Of a stretch of 40,300 nucleotides of DNA, positions 9,118 to 17,821 are shown piece by piece. The notes below the pieces were generated by a model. That model was not told the origin of the DNA. It was given only the letters and a program-made list of their open reading frames with translations, and searched no databases. The first letter of the stretch is position 1. Every line of letters starts with the position of its first letter. A program made the position numbers and the translations under genes. This stretch comes from Bacteroidales bacterium (GTDB lineage: Bacteria > Bacteroidota > Bacteroidia > Bacteroidales > UBA932): contig JAGCUK010000035.1 in NCBI GenBank assembly GCA_017962925.1, positions 1 through 40,300 on the forward strand, in the 5' to 3' direction.

Positions 9118-10143
9118 ATGGCCAAAACATATGAAAACGCCGGTGTTAATCTGGAAGCCGGCTATGAGGTAGTAAGACGCATCAAGCAGCACGTGGCATC
9201 CACGTCCCGCACCGGCTCTATGGGCAACATCGGTTCTTTCGGAGGGATGTTCGACCTGTCCGTGCTAGGAATCAAGGAGCCCGTTCTGGTGAGCGGTACC
9301 GATGGAGTGGGCACCAAGTTGAAGATCGCTTTTGCGATGGACAAGCACGACACCATAGGCATCGATGCCGTGGCAATGTGCGTGAACGATGTGCTTGCAC
9401 AGGGCGCCGAGCCTCTGATTTTCCTGGATTACGTAGCCCTGGGGCACAATATCCCCGCCAAGGTTGAGGCGATAGTCGCCGGCGTTGCAGAAGGATGCCG
9501 TCAGGCAGGATGCGCCCTTGTGGGCGGCGAGACCGCGGAGATGCCCGGGATGTATTCCGATGGCGAATACGACATCGCGGGATACACCACCGGCGTAGTG
9601 GAAAAGAGCAAGTTGATCGACGGCTCCAAGGTGAAGGTCGGGGATGTGCTGGTGGGCATCGCCTCCAGTGGAGTGCATTCCAACGGCTTTTCCCTGGTGC
9701 GCAAGATAGTGGCCGATGCGGGGCTGTCTTATTTCGACGAGATTCCCGAATTCAGCGGGCGCAAGCTCGGCGAAGTGCTGCTGACTCCTACGAAGATTTA
9801 TGTGAAGCAGATGCTCCAGGTGATACGTGAGTGCGATGTGCACGGAGTAGCGCACATCACCGGAGGCGGCTTCGACGAGAATATCCCGCGCGTGCTGAGG
9901 CCCGGCCAGGGACTGGAGATAAAGGAAGGGACATGGGAGATACTGCCGGTGTTCAAGATGCTGGAGAAGTGGGGTGGCGTGCCGCATCGCGAGATGTTCA
10001 ATATCTTCAACATGGGTATAGGCATGATCGCCGTCCTGGATCCCTCCGAGGCCGATAAGGCTATTGCCATCCTCGAGGCCTGCGGAGAAAAGGCGAGCGT
10101 GATAGGTAAGGTGACTGACAAGGAAGGCGTATGCATAATCTAG
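9118..10143 (+). CDS. purM: Phosphoribosylformylglycinamidine cyclo-ligase (AIR synthetase)
   Basis: PurM closes the imidazole ring, turning FGAM into AIR with ATP in the cytosol. The 341-residue product has the usual length. It carries the family signature GTDGVGTKL (60-68), the following DAVAMCVND segment, [26 protein letters not shown], and [13 protein letters not shown], in the expected order. It starts three bases after the purF stop. Its own stop lies inside the beginning of purN (13-base overlap), so the purM-purN pair is probably translationally coupled. Nothing looks truncated or unusual. Confidence 0.97.
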   Translation: MAKTYENAGVNLEAGYEVVRRIKQHVASTSRTGSMGNIGSFGGMFDLSVLGIKEPVLVSGTDGVGTKLKIAFAMDKHDTIGIDAVAMCVNDVLAQGAEPLIFLDYVALGHNIPAKVEAIVAGVAEGCRQAGCALVGGETAEMPGMYSDGEYDIAGYTTGVVEKSKLIDGSKVKVGDVLVGIASSGVHSNGFSLVRKIVADAGLSYFDEIPEFSGRKLGEVLLTPTKIYVKQMLQVIRECDVHGVAHITGGGFDENIPRVLRPGQGLEIKEGTWEILPVFKMLEKWGGVPHREMFNIFNMGIGMIAVLDPSEADKAIAILEACGEKASVIGKVTDKEGVCII

Positions 10144-10691
10144 CAGTATTCGCGAGCGGCACCGGCTCGAATTTCGAGGCGATTGCAGATGCCTGCGCAG
10201 ACGGGCGTCTGGATGCGCGGGTGGCGCTGATGGTATGCGACAAGCCGGGGGCGGCGGTGATTGCCAAGGCTGAGTCCCGGGGCATTCAGACTTTCGTTTT
10301 CAACCCGAAGAGCTATCCGTCGAAGGCGGCGTACGAGACTGAGATTGTGCGTTTGCTGAATGATGCGGGGGTGGAACTCATCTGCCTGGCAGGATACATG
10401 CGCATCATCGGAGATGTGCTGCTCAAGGCCTACGAGGGCCGCATCATCAACATCCATCCTTCGCTTCTGCCCGCCTTCAAGGGCGCTCACGCGGTGGAAG
10501 ATGCGCTGGCGTACGGGGTGAAGGTGCTGGGCGTCACCATCCACTATGTCAATTCCGAGCTGGACGGGGGCAGGATCATCGCCCAGAAAGCATATGAATT
10601 CGATGGCGATGATGCGGAAGAAGCGCATCGCATCGGGCATGAGATAGAACATCAACTTTACGTAGAAACAATAGCAAAATTGATAAAATGA
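10131..10691 (+). CDS. purN: Phosphoribosylglycinamide formyltransferase, folate-dependent
   Basis: PurN transfers a formyl group from 10-formyl-tetrahydrofolate to GAR, giving FGAR. The 186-residue product shows the substrate loop [11 protein letters not shown] near the N terminus, CLAGYMRI, the catalytic stretch [12 protein letters not shown] containing the expected Asn and His, and [11 protein letters not shown] with the conserved Asp. The ATG overlaps the end of purM by 13 bases, and the stop overlaps the purH start (ATGA). No folate-independent purT is seen in the window. The folate donor could come from the folD gene at the end of the same operon. Confidence 0.96.
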   Translation: MHNLAVFASGTGSNFEAIADACADGRLDARVALMVCDKPGAAVIAKAESRGIQTFVFNPKSYPSKAAYETEIVRLLNDAGVELICLAGYMRIIGDVLLKAYEGRIINIHPSLLPAFKGAHAVEDALAYGVKVLGVTIHYVNSELDGGRIIAQKAYEFDGDDAEEAHRIGHEIEHQLYVETIAKLIK

Positions 10692-12217
10692 GAGCACTTG
10701 TCAGTGTTAGCGATAAGACCGGCCTCGTGCCCTTCGTGAAGGGGCTGGAGGCTCTTGGATGGCAGATCATAGCCACCGGCGGAACGCAAAAACTTCTTGA
10801 AAAAGAGGGCGTCAAGACCATAGGAATAAGCGATGTTACCGGCTTTCCCGAGATTCTGGATGGCCGCGTGAAGACCCTGCACCCCAAGGTGCACGGGGGC
10901 ATCCTTGCCCGCCGGGACCTGCCTGCCCATATGCAGACTCTTTCGGAGCAGGGCATCGAAACGATCGACCTCGTCTGCGTGAACCTCTATCCTTTCCGCC
11001 AGACCATCGCGAAGGAGGGAGTGACGCTGGAAGAGGCGATTGAGAACATCGACATCGGCGGGCCTTCGATGGTCCGCAGTGCCGCCAAGAACTGGAGGGA
11101 CGTGTCGATTGTCTGCGATCCTGCCGACTATGATATGGTTCTGGAGGAAATCCGCACCACCGGGAATACATCTCCCGAAACCCGCCTGAAACTCTCTGCG
11201 AAGGCATATACCCATACCGCGGAGTACGACAGCTGCATCGCCACTTACATGCGCGAGAAGGCAGGTCTGCCGGAGAAGCTTTTCTTGGAGTTTAATTTCA
11301 AGCAGGGCCTCCGCTATGGCGAGAATCCTCACCAGAGCGCTGCCTTCTATGCTCAGTCTCAGCCCGTGCCTTTCTCGCTGGCTTTCGCCAAACAGATTCA
11401 GGGGAAGGAGCTGTCTTACAATAACATACAGGATGCGAACGCGGCCTTGAGCGTGCTGCGGGATTTCGATGAACCCTTCTGCCTGGCACTCAAGCACATG
11501 AACCCCTGCGGTGCTGCCGTGGGAGCCACCATCGAAGAGGCCTGGCAGGCGGCATACGAGGCCGATACTGTCAGCATCTACGGAGGAATAGTGGGAGTGA
11601 ACCGGGAACTGACCGCAGAGGTGGCTCTGGGGATGAAACCCATCTTCCTGGAGATAGTGATAGCTCCTTCCTACACCCCGGAAGCGCTGGAGATACTTGC
11701 CGCAAAGAAGAACCTCCGCGTGCTGCAGGTGGATATGACCCGCAGCGATGCCTCCGTGCCCCAGTATGTGGGCGTGGCTGGCGGCCTGCTGGTGCAGCAG
11801 CTGGATACTCAGGTGGAGCAGGTTACGCCGGAGATGTGCGTGACCCGCGTCAAGCCTTCGGCAGGGCTGATGAAGGACCTGGAGTTCGGTTGGAAGATAG
11901 TCAAGCACGTGAAATCCAACGCAATAGCGGTCGTTCGGGACGGGCACACCATCGGAATCGGGGCAGGACAGACGAACCGCGTCGGATCCGCCCACATCGC
12001 CCTGGAAGAGGCTAAGGCCGCGGGATTTACCTCCGGCCTCATCCTCGCCTCCGACGGCTTCCTGCCGTTCGACGATACCGTGGCACTTGCCGCCGAATAC
12101 GGGGTCAGCGCCATCGTGCAGCCTGGCGGAAGCATCCGCGACGCCGATGCCATCGCCAAGGCAGACGAATTGGGAATCTGCATGTTGTTTACAGGAGTCA
12201 GACATTTCAAACATTAG
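10688..12217 (+). CDS. purH: Bifunctional AICAR formyltransferase / IMP cyclohydrolase
   Basis: PurH carries out the last two steps to IMP: formylation of AICAR with 10-formyl-tetrahydrofolate, then ring closure. The 509-residue product contains the N-terminal cyclohydrolase (MGS-like) domain with SVSDKTGL, ATGGT and KTLHPKVHGG (62-71). The C-terminal transformylase domain has LRYGENPHQ, a KHxNPCG motif (here KHMNPCG), GAGQTNRV and ASDGFLPF. Length and motif order are those of an intact enzyme. It overlaps purN by four bases and precedes purD by six bases. A very long antisense frame over this gene is a shadow. Confidence 0.97.
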   Translation: MRALVSVSDKTGLVPFVKGLEALGWQIIATGGTQKLLEKEGVKTIGISDVTGFPEILDGRVKTLHPKVHGGILARRDLPAHMQTLSEQGIETIDLVCVNLYPFRQTIAKEGVTLEEAIENIDIGGPSMVRSAAKNWRDVSIVCDPADYDMVLEEIRTTGNTSPETRLKLSAKAYTHTAEYDSCIATYMREKAGLPEKLFLEFNFKQGLRYGENPHQSAAFYAQSQPVPFSLAFAKQIQGKELSYNNIQDANAALSVLRDFDEPFCLALKHMNPCGAAVGATIEEAWQAAYEADTVSIYGGIVGVNRELTAEVALGMKPIFLEIVIAPSYTPEALEILAAKKNLRVLQVDMTRSDASVPQYVGVAGGLLVQQLDTQVEQVTPEMCVTRVKPSAGLMKDLEFGWKIVKHVKSNAIAVVRDGHTIGIGAGQTNRVGSAHIALEEAKAAGFTSGLILASDGFLPFDDTVALAAEYGVSAIVQPGGSIRDADAIAKADELGICMLFTGVRHFKH

Positions 12218-12223
12218 AATATT

Positions 12224-13549
12224 ATGGGCCTTGTTTATCCTCTTCCTACCCTGCAAGAAGCTAAAGTCGCCAAGCAAATCAACCTGGAGGATTGCCTTGG
12301 GAAAACCGTGCTGGTTATCGGCGGCGGCGGGCGCGAGCATGCCATAGTGGATGCGCTGAGCCGATCTTCGAAGGTGTCTAAAATCTATTGCGCTCCGGGC
12401 AATGCCGGAATAGGGGAGCAGGCGTTCAACGTGCCCCTGAAGGATACCGATGTAGAGGGCCTGAAAGCCTTTGCGCTGGAGAATTCGGTGGATCTGACGG
12501 TGGTCGGCCCCGAGGCTGCGCTTGCCGCCGGCATAGTGGATGCTTTCCGCGCCGCCGGGCTGAAGATTTTCGGTCATACCAAAGCGGCCACGGCCATTGA
12601 AAGTTCCAAGGAGTTCGCCAAGGAACTGATGTTTAAATATGGCATCCCCACGGCATCATATCGCAGTTTCTCGGACTATGAAGAAGCTCTGGAATATGTT
12701 TCTGGCAGGCCTTTCCCGGCTGTGCTGAAGTATGACGGTCTGGCTGCCGGCAAGGGCGTGGTGATAGCATCCGACCTGGACGAGGCCCGCAAGGCTCTGG
12801 CCGATATGCTGCTGGACAAAAGCTTCGGCGAAGGACGTGTGGTGGTTGAGGATTTCCTCACCGGCCCCGAGTTCTCCTTCCTCTGTTTTGTGGATGGAGA
12901 ACGCGTGTATCCCATGCCTCTCTCGCAGGACCACAAGCGCGCTTTCGACGGCGACAAGGGCCCGAATACCGGGGGAATGGGAGCCTACACCGGCCTGCCG
13001 TTCATTACTGATGCAGACCGCGAGTTCGCCTACAAGGAGATAATGTGCAAGGCCGCATCCGCCATGGTCGCAGAGGGGGTTCCGCTGAGCGGCGTACTCT
13101 ACGGCGGGCTGATGAAGACGCCTGACGGAATCAAGGTGATAGAGTTCAACGCGCGTTTCGGGGATCCTGAGACGGAGGTGGTGCTGCCTTTGCTGGAAAG
13201 CGATATTTTTGATATCTTTGACGCTGTTGCGATGGGCGTCCCAGCAGATGAGCCGCGCTGGGAAGAGGCTGTGACGCTGGGGGTGGTGCTGGCCTCGAAG
13301 GGATATCCCGGCAAGTATGAGAAGGGTGTTGTGATAGAAGGGCTGGATGCTGTGAAGGGGCGTATCTACCATATGGGAACCGCCCTGCGGGATGGCTCTC
13401 TGGTGACTGCCGGCGGGCGCGTGCTGATGGTGGTTTCCGGTGGTTCGGACCTGGCAGATGCCCGTGCGAAGGTGTATGAAGAAGTCCGCAAGATCAGGTG
13501 CGGGAACTTGTTCTATAGGAATGATATAGCGCATTGCGCGTTTGAATGA
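12224..13549 (+). CDS. purD: Phosphoribosylamine-glycine ligase (GAR synthetase)
   Basis: PurD joins glycine to phosphoribosylamine using ATP and has an ATP-grasp fold. The 441-residue product has [10 protein letters not shown] (31-40), [42 protein letters not shown] and [10 protein letters not shown], all in family order. Most homologues begin almost directly at the GGGREHA strand. Here about 26 residues (MGLVYPLPT...) precede it, and I see no internal ATG that would remove them, so the start at 12224 stands with some doubt. It follows purH by six bases. The stop is separated from folD by one base. Confidence 0.95.
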   Translation: MGLVYPLPTLQEAKVAKQINLEDCLGKTVLVIGGGGREHAIVDALSRSSKVSKIYCAPGNAGIGEQAFNVPLKDTDVEGLKAFALENSVDLTVVGPEAALAAGIVDAFRAAGLKIFGHTKAATAIESSKEFAKELMFKYGIPTASYRSFSDYEEALEYVSGRPFPAVLKYDGLAAGKGVVIASDLDEARKALADMLLDKSFGEGRVVVEDFLTGPEFSFLCFVDGERVYPMPLSQDHKRAFDGDKGPNTGGMGAYTGLPFITDADREFAYKEIMCKAASAMVAEGVPLSGVLYGGLMKTPDGIKVIEFNARFGDPETEVVLPLLESDIFDIFDAVAMGVPADEPRWEEAVTLGVVLASKGYPGKYEKGVVIEGLDAVKGRIYHMGTALRDGSLVTAGGRVLMVVSGGSDLADARAKVYEEVRKIRCGNLFYRNDIAHCAFE

Positions 13550-13550
13550 T

Positions 13551-14402
13551 ATGAGTAAGATACTAGACGGAAAGGCGCTGAGCGCCATCGTGAAAGACGA
13601 AGTAAAGGCGGAGGTCGCCGAGATTGTGGCCCGCGGTGGGCGGGTGCCGTGCCTCTGCGTGATAATAGTGGGGGAGAACCCCGCCAGCCAGGTGTATGTT
13701 CGCAACAAGGTCAAGGCCGCGGAGTATACCGGAATGGAGTCGCGTCTGGTCGCGCTTCCGGAAGGCGTTTCGGAGGATGAGCTGCTGGCGCAGATCCGCG
13801 CTCTGAATGAGGATGCTTCGGTGGACGGTATCCTGGTACAGCTTCCTCTGCCCAAGCATATCGACGAAGAGAAGGTTATCGATGCCATCTCCCCGGCAAA
13901 GGATGTGGACGGATTCCATCCTTCCAACGTGGCCGGGCTGTGGCTGGGGAAAGATTGCATTCTGCCTTGCACCCCCGCAGGTGTGATGCGCCTCCTGGAC
14001 AGTACCGGAGTGGATCTTTGCGGCAAGACTGCCGTTGTGGTAGGTCGCAGCAATATCGTGGGCAAACCCGTGGCCAAGTTGCTCCTGGACCGCAATGCCA
14101 CCATAGTGATCGCCCATTCACGCACCGCAGACCTAAGTGCCGTTTGCCGTCAGGCAGATGTGCTGGTGGCCGCGGTTGGCCGTGCCGGGCTGATTACCGG
14201 CGACATGGTGAAGCCCGGAGCCATAGTGATAGACGTGGGCATCAACCGCCTGCCGGACGGCCGTTTATGCGGCGATGTCGATTTCGCATCATGCTCCGAA
14301 GTCGCAGGCTGGATCACCCCCGTCCCCGGAGGCGTCGGCCCCATGACCATCGCCCTGCTGATGAAAAATACCCTCCGCTGCTATCAGAAGAGAATTAGTT
14401 AA
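13551..14402 (+). CDS. folD: Bifunctional methylenetetrahydrofolate dehydrogenase / cyclohydrolase
   Basis: FolD interconverts 5,10-methylene-, methenyl- and 10-formyl-tetrahydrofolate with NADP. It thereby makes the formyl donor used by PurN and PurH in this operon. The 283-residue product begins MSKILDG. A TTG nine bases upstream overlaps purD and is less likely. Motifs are YVRNKVKA with the catalytic Lys at K53, VQLPLP, DVDGFHP, the nucleotide loop [16 protein letters not shown] and [13 protein letters not shown]. The start lies one base after the purD TGA (TGA-T-ATG, the same junction as purC-purB). It is the last purine-pathway gene of the operon. Confidence 0.97.
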   Translation: MSKILDGKALSAIVKDEVKAEVAEIVARGGRVPCLCVIIVGENPASQVYVRNKVKAAEYTGMESRLVALPEGVSEDELLAQIRALNEDASVDGILVQLPLPKHIDEEKVIDAISPAKDVDGFHPSNVAGLWLGKDCILPCTPAGVMRLLDSTGVDLCGKTAVVVGRSNIVGKPVAKLLLDRNATIVIAHSRTADLSAVCRQADVLVAAVGRAGLITGDMVKPGAIVIDVGINRLPDGRLCGDVDFASCSEVAGWITPVPGGVGPMTIALLMKNTLRCYQKRIS

Positions 14403-14412
14403 ATGTTTTAAT

Positions 14413-15042
14413 ATGAAGAAATTATTATTGTTTACCGCTGCACTGGCGATGCTGTTTGCCGGATGCTGCAATGGAAATAAGGCACAGGATGCCACCGAAG
14501 CGGCGATTAATACCATCATGAATCGCAAGAGCGTGCGGAGTTACACCGACCAGAAACTCACGGAGCAGCAGATTGAAACATTGCTTAAGGCAGCAATGGC
14601 CGCTCCCAGCGCAATCAACATCCAGCCATGGAGTTTCGTGGTGATCGATGACGATGCTGTGAAACAGGAAATCTGGGGTGAAGGATTCCAGTCCAAGATG
14701 TTTATCAGTGCCCCGGTAGTGATTGTTGTCTGTGGAGATACCAAGACAATGCGCAAGCCTTCCGGCAAGCCTGACGCCGAACCGGAAGAAGTCGACAATA
14801 TCTTCTGGGATCAGGACTGCTATGCCGCCACTGAAAACCTGCTGCTGGCAGCCGAAGCAATGGGCCTTGGCGCCGTCTGGACTGCAATTTATCCCACCGA
14901 AAGGATGGCCCGCGTCTGCGAGAAGTTAGGCCTTCCTGCTAACGTGAAGCCCCTCTGCGCCGTCCCAGTCGGCTATCCTGCCCGCGACGACCAGCCCAAA
15001 GACAAGTGGAAACCCGAAAAGATCCACCGCAACCGCTGGTAG
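14413..15042 (+). CDS. Nitroreductase-family lipoprotein
   Basis: The 209-residue product begins with a signal peptide and lipobox (LFAGC, acylated Cys about 18), so it is probably an exported lipoprotein. The mature part is a flavin-dependent nitroreductase-like domain: RKSVRSYTDQKLT, AAPSAINIQPW (flavin-contacting region), AAEAMGLGAVW and CAVPVGYPA near the end. Family members reduce nitro groups, quinones or other acceptors with NAD(P)H. The substrate cannot be read from the sequence, and the cofactor source for an exported form is unclear. It starts 10 bases after folD and may be co-transcribed with it. A strong hairpin follows at 15087-15122. Confidence 0.88.
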   Translation: MKKLLLFTAALAMLFAGCCNGNKAQDATEAAINTIMNRKSVRSYTDQKLTEQQIETLLKAAMAAPSAINIQPWSFVVIDDDAVKQEIWGEGFQSKMFISAPVVIVVCGDTKTMRKPSGKPDAEPEEVDNIFWDQDCYAATENLLLAAEAMGLGAVWTAIYPTERMARVCEKLGLPANVKPLCAVPVGYPARDDQPKDKWKPEKIHRNRW

Positions 15043-15086
15043 TTGTTTCTCGTTCCTAGTAATAGGCTGGTAATCAGTCATTTAAA

Positions 15087-15122
15087 CAAAATGGGTCACC
15101 CAAAAACGGGCAACCCATTTTG
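15087..15122. terminator. Hairpin after the folD-nitroreductase end
   Basis: CAAAATGGGT and ACCCATTTTG form a perfect 10-bp stem. Inside it CCC and GGG form a further short stem around AAAAAC. Because the arms carry A and T runs, the structure could end transcription from both directions, which suits its place between convergent genes. Confidence 0.7.
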
Positions 15123-15188
15123 CGTATAATTGTGATATTCAGCGACTTGCCTGGAACGCCCTTCCTGGCTGAAGGATGAATAACTATT

Positions 15189-15203
15189 TCATTTTGTATT
15201 AAA
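15189..15203. repeat. 15-base direct repeat, copy 1
   Basis: TCATTTTGTATTAAA occurs here and again at 16572-16586. Each copy lies at the 3' end of a leftward AT-rich gene; here it includes the stop codon. Confidence 0.5.
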
Positions 15204-15750
15204 GGTTTATTTCTACGCGGACTCCTGAAGCAGAGAACTCTGAAAGGATAAAGGATTGTTCTTTTGGCATAATCGGTACGAAACCTTCCGCATCAAGTCC
15301 TTTTTTATTAATGAATTTAATAAGTTTATCGGGAATAACGTGGTTTTCCAATGAGAAGAGGACCTGCCTATGGGACGCTTTTCCTTGGAAAGTAGATTTG
15401 TACTTCCCCATAAAATAGTTAGTGTCTGGGCTTATTTCAAATGTTCCAAAAAAACGCCTAAGTTCAGGGGAGTCATTACAAAAACGCATATCCCCAAAAG
15501 GAATTTCAACCCTGCAAACCTCATATAATCCTGCAGGAACATTATCAATCACAGCATTGTCTGACATTCCATTAAGGCACTTGGACTTGTAAATCTCGTT
15601 TGTCTCGGTATTCTCAAGGAAGAGGACAATACCATGTCCTGACATTCCCGAAGCTCGGGCTGATGCCGAAATAGTGATCATAGATTCTTGGGCAGAACAA
15701 AGTAGCGGAAACAAGAAACAGATGCAGATAAGTAAAATGTAGTTTCTCAT
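15199..15750 (-). CDS. Secreted protein of unknown function
   Basis: The 183-residue product has an N-terminal signal peptide (MRNYILLICICFLFPLLCSA, likely cleaved near the following QES). I see no lipobox. The start is the ATG complement at 15748-15750; the TTG three codons earlier is rejected. The mature part contains short beta-strand-like stretches (GHGIVLFLENTETNEIY, VPAGLYEVCRVEIPFGDM) that resemble an immunoglobulin-like or carboxypeptidase-regulatory fold, but I do not recognise a family. Base composition is clearly more AT-rich than the purine cluster, suggesting separate origin. It is convergent with the nitroreductase gene and lies in the repeat-rich segment upstream of tRNA-His. 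Confidence 0.65.
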   Translation of the reverse strand: MRNYILLICICFLFPLLCSAQESMITISASARASGMSGHGIVLFLENTETNEIYKSKCLNGMSDNAVIDNVPAGLYEVCRVEIPFGDMRFCNDSPELRRFFGTFEISPDTNYFMGKYKSTFQGKASHRQVLFSLENHVIPDKLIKFINKKGLDAEGFVPIMPKEQSFILSEFSASGVRVEINL

Positions 15751-15834
15751 AATAAACAATTGATTTAGTGTCTTGGCGATGTTGGAAAGATACCCCTACG
15801 GACAATGCAAAAACCATTCCGATTGGGTCTCTCT

Positions 15835-16185
15835 TCAGAAATGCTGCAGTACCAAACGTCCCTCAACGTTTCGGTAATAGGAGCGGACATTCTCGACCTT
15901 GCCATGGCGAAAACGCTTGTATGCCTTCACCTCGACAAGTTTCGGAGCCTTGAACTCTAGGTACAGGCTCACACGAATGCGAAATGCCTTTCTATTCATG
16001 TCATAAGATTTATAGTCCCGTAAAGGATTTCGGGAGGTGTAAGAAGCACCCCTGCGGCTCTCTTTTATAGGAAAAAGGCATTTCAGTGAGGGCTGAAATA
16101 CCTTATATTCCGAGACTATAACCACCGAAGTGGTAAAAATCTTACGACATTGCAAGATAGAAACATTTTTTAGCTTAGCTATCAT
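15835..16185 (-). CDS. Small conserved-looking hypothetical protein
   Basis: The open frame gives 116 residues from the ATG complement at 16183-16185; a shorter 54-residue product from 15999 (MNRKAFRIRVS...) is also possible. The C-terminal half is very basic and aromatic (LEFKAPKLVEVKAYKRFRHGK). I have a vague impression of similar small proteins in Bacteroides genomes but cannot name a family. There is no signal peptide and no domain I recognise. It lies between two AT-rich leftward genes and next to the repeat cluster, so it could be a remnant of a mobile or repetitive element. Confidence that it is expressed as protein is low. Confidence 0.35.
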   Translation of the reverse strand: MIAKLKNVSILQCRKIFTTSVVIVSEYKVFQPSLKCLFPIKESRRGASYTSRNPLRDYKSYDMNRKAFRIRVSLYLEFKAPKLVEVKAYKRFRHGKVENVRSYYRNVEGRLVLQHF

Positions 16186-16253
16186 ATTTCTTCTTTTTTT
16201 ATTCGCTTTTTTGCCTTGGCAAATAGGCAGTGTTGCCATTTCACGACTGAAGT

Positions 16254-16391
16254 GGGCAAGGTCTAATTCTAGGGCTGGGACCTTGCCCGGTTTTATGGCT
16301 TCTAGGCATTTCTAGTGGGCAAGGTGTCGCATCTAAAAATCGACCTTGCCCATTTTTATTATGAATGAGCCGTCAGGCGAACCGCCGGTCC
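16254..16391. repeat. Composite hairpin repeat, copy a
   Basis: There are two hairpins with the same arms. GGGCAAGGTC/GACCTTGCCC occupies 16254-16288, and TGGGCAAGGT/ACCTTGCCCA occupies 16316-16352, followed by TTTTTATT. Next comes a module at 16364-16391 beginning AATGAGCC-GTCA-GGCGAAC and ending CGGTCC. Within the module GCC and GGC can pair around the loop GTCA. The layout is the same as copies b and c, although the hairpin arms differ. Confidence 0.75.
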
Positions 16392-16408
16392 TGGTATGGT
16401 AGCCGGAG

Positions 16409-16548
16409 TGCGGTTAACGTCCCGTTTTCTTTGACGTTACCCGCAAAAAAGGCCGAAAATGCGGCTAACCTCCGTTTTTCCGGGACGTTACCCGCATCTG
16501 GGTTCCAATGAGCGCTTCAGCGCGAACGGCGGAGGGCGGTCCGAAGGA
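16409..16548. repeat. Composite hairpin repeat, copy b
   Basis: The first hairpin is TGCGGTTAACGTC / GACGTTACCCGCA at 16409-16445 (one mismatch). The second is TGCGGCTAACCTC / GACGTTACCCGCA at 16460-16496 (two mismatches). The 3' arms of the two hairpins are identical. The 42-base module at 16507-16548 contains GCGC-TTCA-GCGC and the segment GGAGGGCGGTCCGAAGGA. It differs from the module of copy c at one position. Confidence 0.75.
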
Positions 16549-16571
16549 AACTGTCTTGATGTATCACCTTA

Positions 16572-16586
16572 TCATTTTGTATTAAA
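16572..16586. repeat. 15-base direct repeat, copy 2
   Basis: TCATTTTGTATTAAA is identical to 15189-15203. It lies 6 bases beyond the stop codon of the leftward lipoprotein gene at 16593-17222. Confidence 0.5.
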
Positions 16587-16592
16587 AAGCAG

Positions 16593-17222
16593 TTATTCGT
16601 TCCTTGGGAGATTCAGTTCCTTCATATATTGTTCCCTCTCAGGGAAAGTCGCGTCGGCATTGTCCTTTTTGGGATTGTACTCCAAGAACATCTTGTTGCT
16701 ATACGGAATGCAGTATTCCATCGTTTTGGTGTTTTCAGCAAGTTCTGCATCTGACAAAGCATCATAGTAGATGTGATAATAATAGCCACACTCCTTGTTC
16801 TCCCAAAACAGCACCTTAGCAAATTGACTGCCACTTTTCATCAATTCTGCTGACAAGCAGTTTACACTTCGGAGTTTTGAGATAACAGTATCCAACTCAT
16901 CTTGCGTCAGACCCACCAAAGGCATCAGATTGTCAAAATCCTTTTGTTGAGGATTGTTAGTCCCAAGCCACATAAATTTATAGACAAAGAACTGTGACAC
17001 CCCCGTTTGGTCCAATACGAGTTGGATTCCACAATGGTCATTGAGAGCATCTGCCGTGAAAGCAAGTGCATCCGCAATACCGTCTTTGTTATCCTCATAG
17101 TTCTTGACCATCTTCTCTATCGAAAACACTTGATTATCGGTGCTCGATACTTTCTTTGTTGGCCCGCAGCCGCAAAAAAGGAGCAAAACGGTTACGGCAA
17201 AAACTGATAAACACTGTTTCAT
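16593..17222 (-). CDS. Lipoprotein of unknown function
   Basis: The 209-residue product starts MKQCLSVFAV and has a signal peptide ending in a lipobox-like LFCGC (Cys about 19), so it is predicted to be a membrane-anchored lipoprotein. The longer frame from 17270 is rejected because its start is not ATG and it would bury the signal peptide. The mature part is mixed alpha/beta by eye, with stretches such as FSIEKMVKNYEDNKDG, PLVGLTQDELDTVISKL and ECGYYYHIYYDALSDAEL. No family is recognised. It is AT-rich compared with the flanking housekeeping genes. Repeat copies a and b lie downstream and a related partial hairpin pair lies upstream, so it sits within the repeat cluster. Confidence 0.7.
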   Translation of the reverse strand: MKQCLSVFAVTVLLLFCGCGPTKKVSSTDNQVFSIEKMVKNYEDNKDGIADALAFTADALNDHCGIQLVLDQTGVSQFFVYKFMWLGTNNPQQKDFDNLMPLVGLTQDELDTVISKLRSVNCLSAELMKSGSQFAKVLFWENKECGYYYHIYYDALSDAELAENTKTMEYCIPYSNKMFLEYNPKKDNADATFPEREQYMKELNLPRNE

Positions 17223-17314
17223 TATTATGTTTTTTTTGATGTGACAATAATCCCCCGTCGGATGCAGCAATAATCGTTCCTATACGGCTTGTCCATGTCT
17301 TTTCCGCAAGATCT

Positions 17315-17366
17315 GGGTGTTGACGTTACCCGTGGTGTTGTTGACGTCCGGTTTTTCAGGACGTCA
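17315..17366. repeat. Partial hairpin pair related to copy b
   Basis: GACGTTACCCG (17322-17332) repeats the arm of copy b. A perfect 8-bp hairpin, TGACGTCC/GGACGTCA, follows at 17342-17366 with the loop GGTTTTTCA. No clear downstream module is visible. The whole stretch 17223-17568 holds no gene that I can support. Confidence 0.45.
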
Positions 17367-17568
17367 GCAGCACTTGAACGACAAAGGTATTCGTGGAAAC
17401 GTTGTGTCTAACATACTGATTTACAATGCTTTACTGAAACAGGTCGGTTGATTTTGCTGATCTGTTTTGGGTAAGTGGTTGATTATCAAGCATATAACCA
17501 CAACACCACCATGGAGCTAGTTGGGCTGGAGGCGTGGAGACATGGCAGGGAAATGATTTCGATTGAGT

Positions 17569-17696
17569 TTTGTTCCGAAAACAGGCCTTAAACGGGAACA
17601 AACGTTTGAATTTGAAGAGTTCGTTCCGGAAAAGCGGCATATTCCGGAACAAAAAATGAGCGCTTCAGCGCGAACTGCGGAGGGCGGTCCGAAGGA
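17569..17696. repeat. Composite hairpin repeat, copy c
   Basis: The first hairpin is TTTGTTCC/GGAACAAA (17569-17602). The second is a perfect GTTCCGGAA/TTCCGGAAC (17623-17650). The module at 17655-17696 is the same 42 bases as in copy b except one position (G in b, T in c). Beyond the module, 17697-17770 holds more GC-rich palindromes, including AGGGGC/GCCCCT and AGAGCTGC/GCAGCTCT. Confidence 0.75.
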
Positions 17697-17770
17697 CAAA
17701 GCCCGGGAGCCGCGGGGTACGTTAGGGGCAGAGCCCCTGACAAGACAGGGGAAGAGCTGCTCGCAGCTCT

Positions 17771-17821
17771 GCACCCAAAGCAAAAGACGAGGCCGTTTGG
17801 ACCTCGTCTTGCTTTGGGTGC
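17771..17821 (-). terminator. Long hairpin overlapping the tRNA-His 3' end
   Basis: Arms at 17771-17792 and 17802-17821 pair over about 20 bp with a two-base bulge. Read leftward, the core AAGACGAGG/CCTCGTCTT followed by TTGCTTT works as an intrinsic terminator for tRNA-His. The outer stem continues into the last bases of the tRNA acceptor strand. Confidence 0.65.

Noticed and set aside
10658-12577. A 639-codon leftward frame across purH
   Set aside because: It is the antisense of a well-supported gene; high GC codon usage suppresses stops, and the translation has no domain pattern. The same applies to long antisense frames over purL, purF, purM, folD, the 17958 gene, miaB, rpoN and recN.
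15087-17821. A CRISPR array or tRNA-integrated island with direct att repeats
   Set aside because: The repeats are paired palindromes without regular spacers. I found no second direct copy of the tRNA-His 3' end and no integrase.
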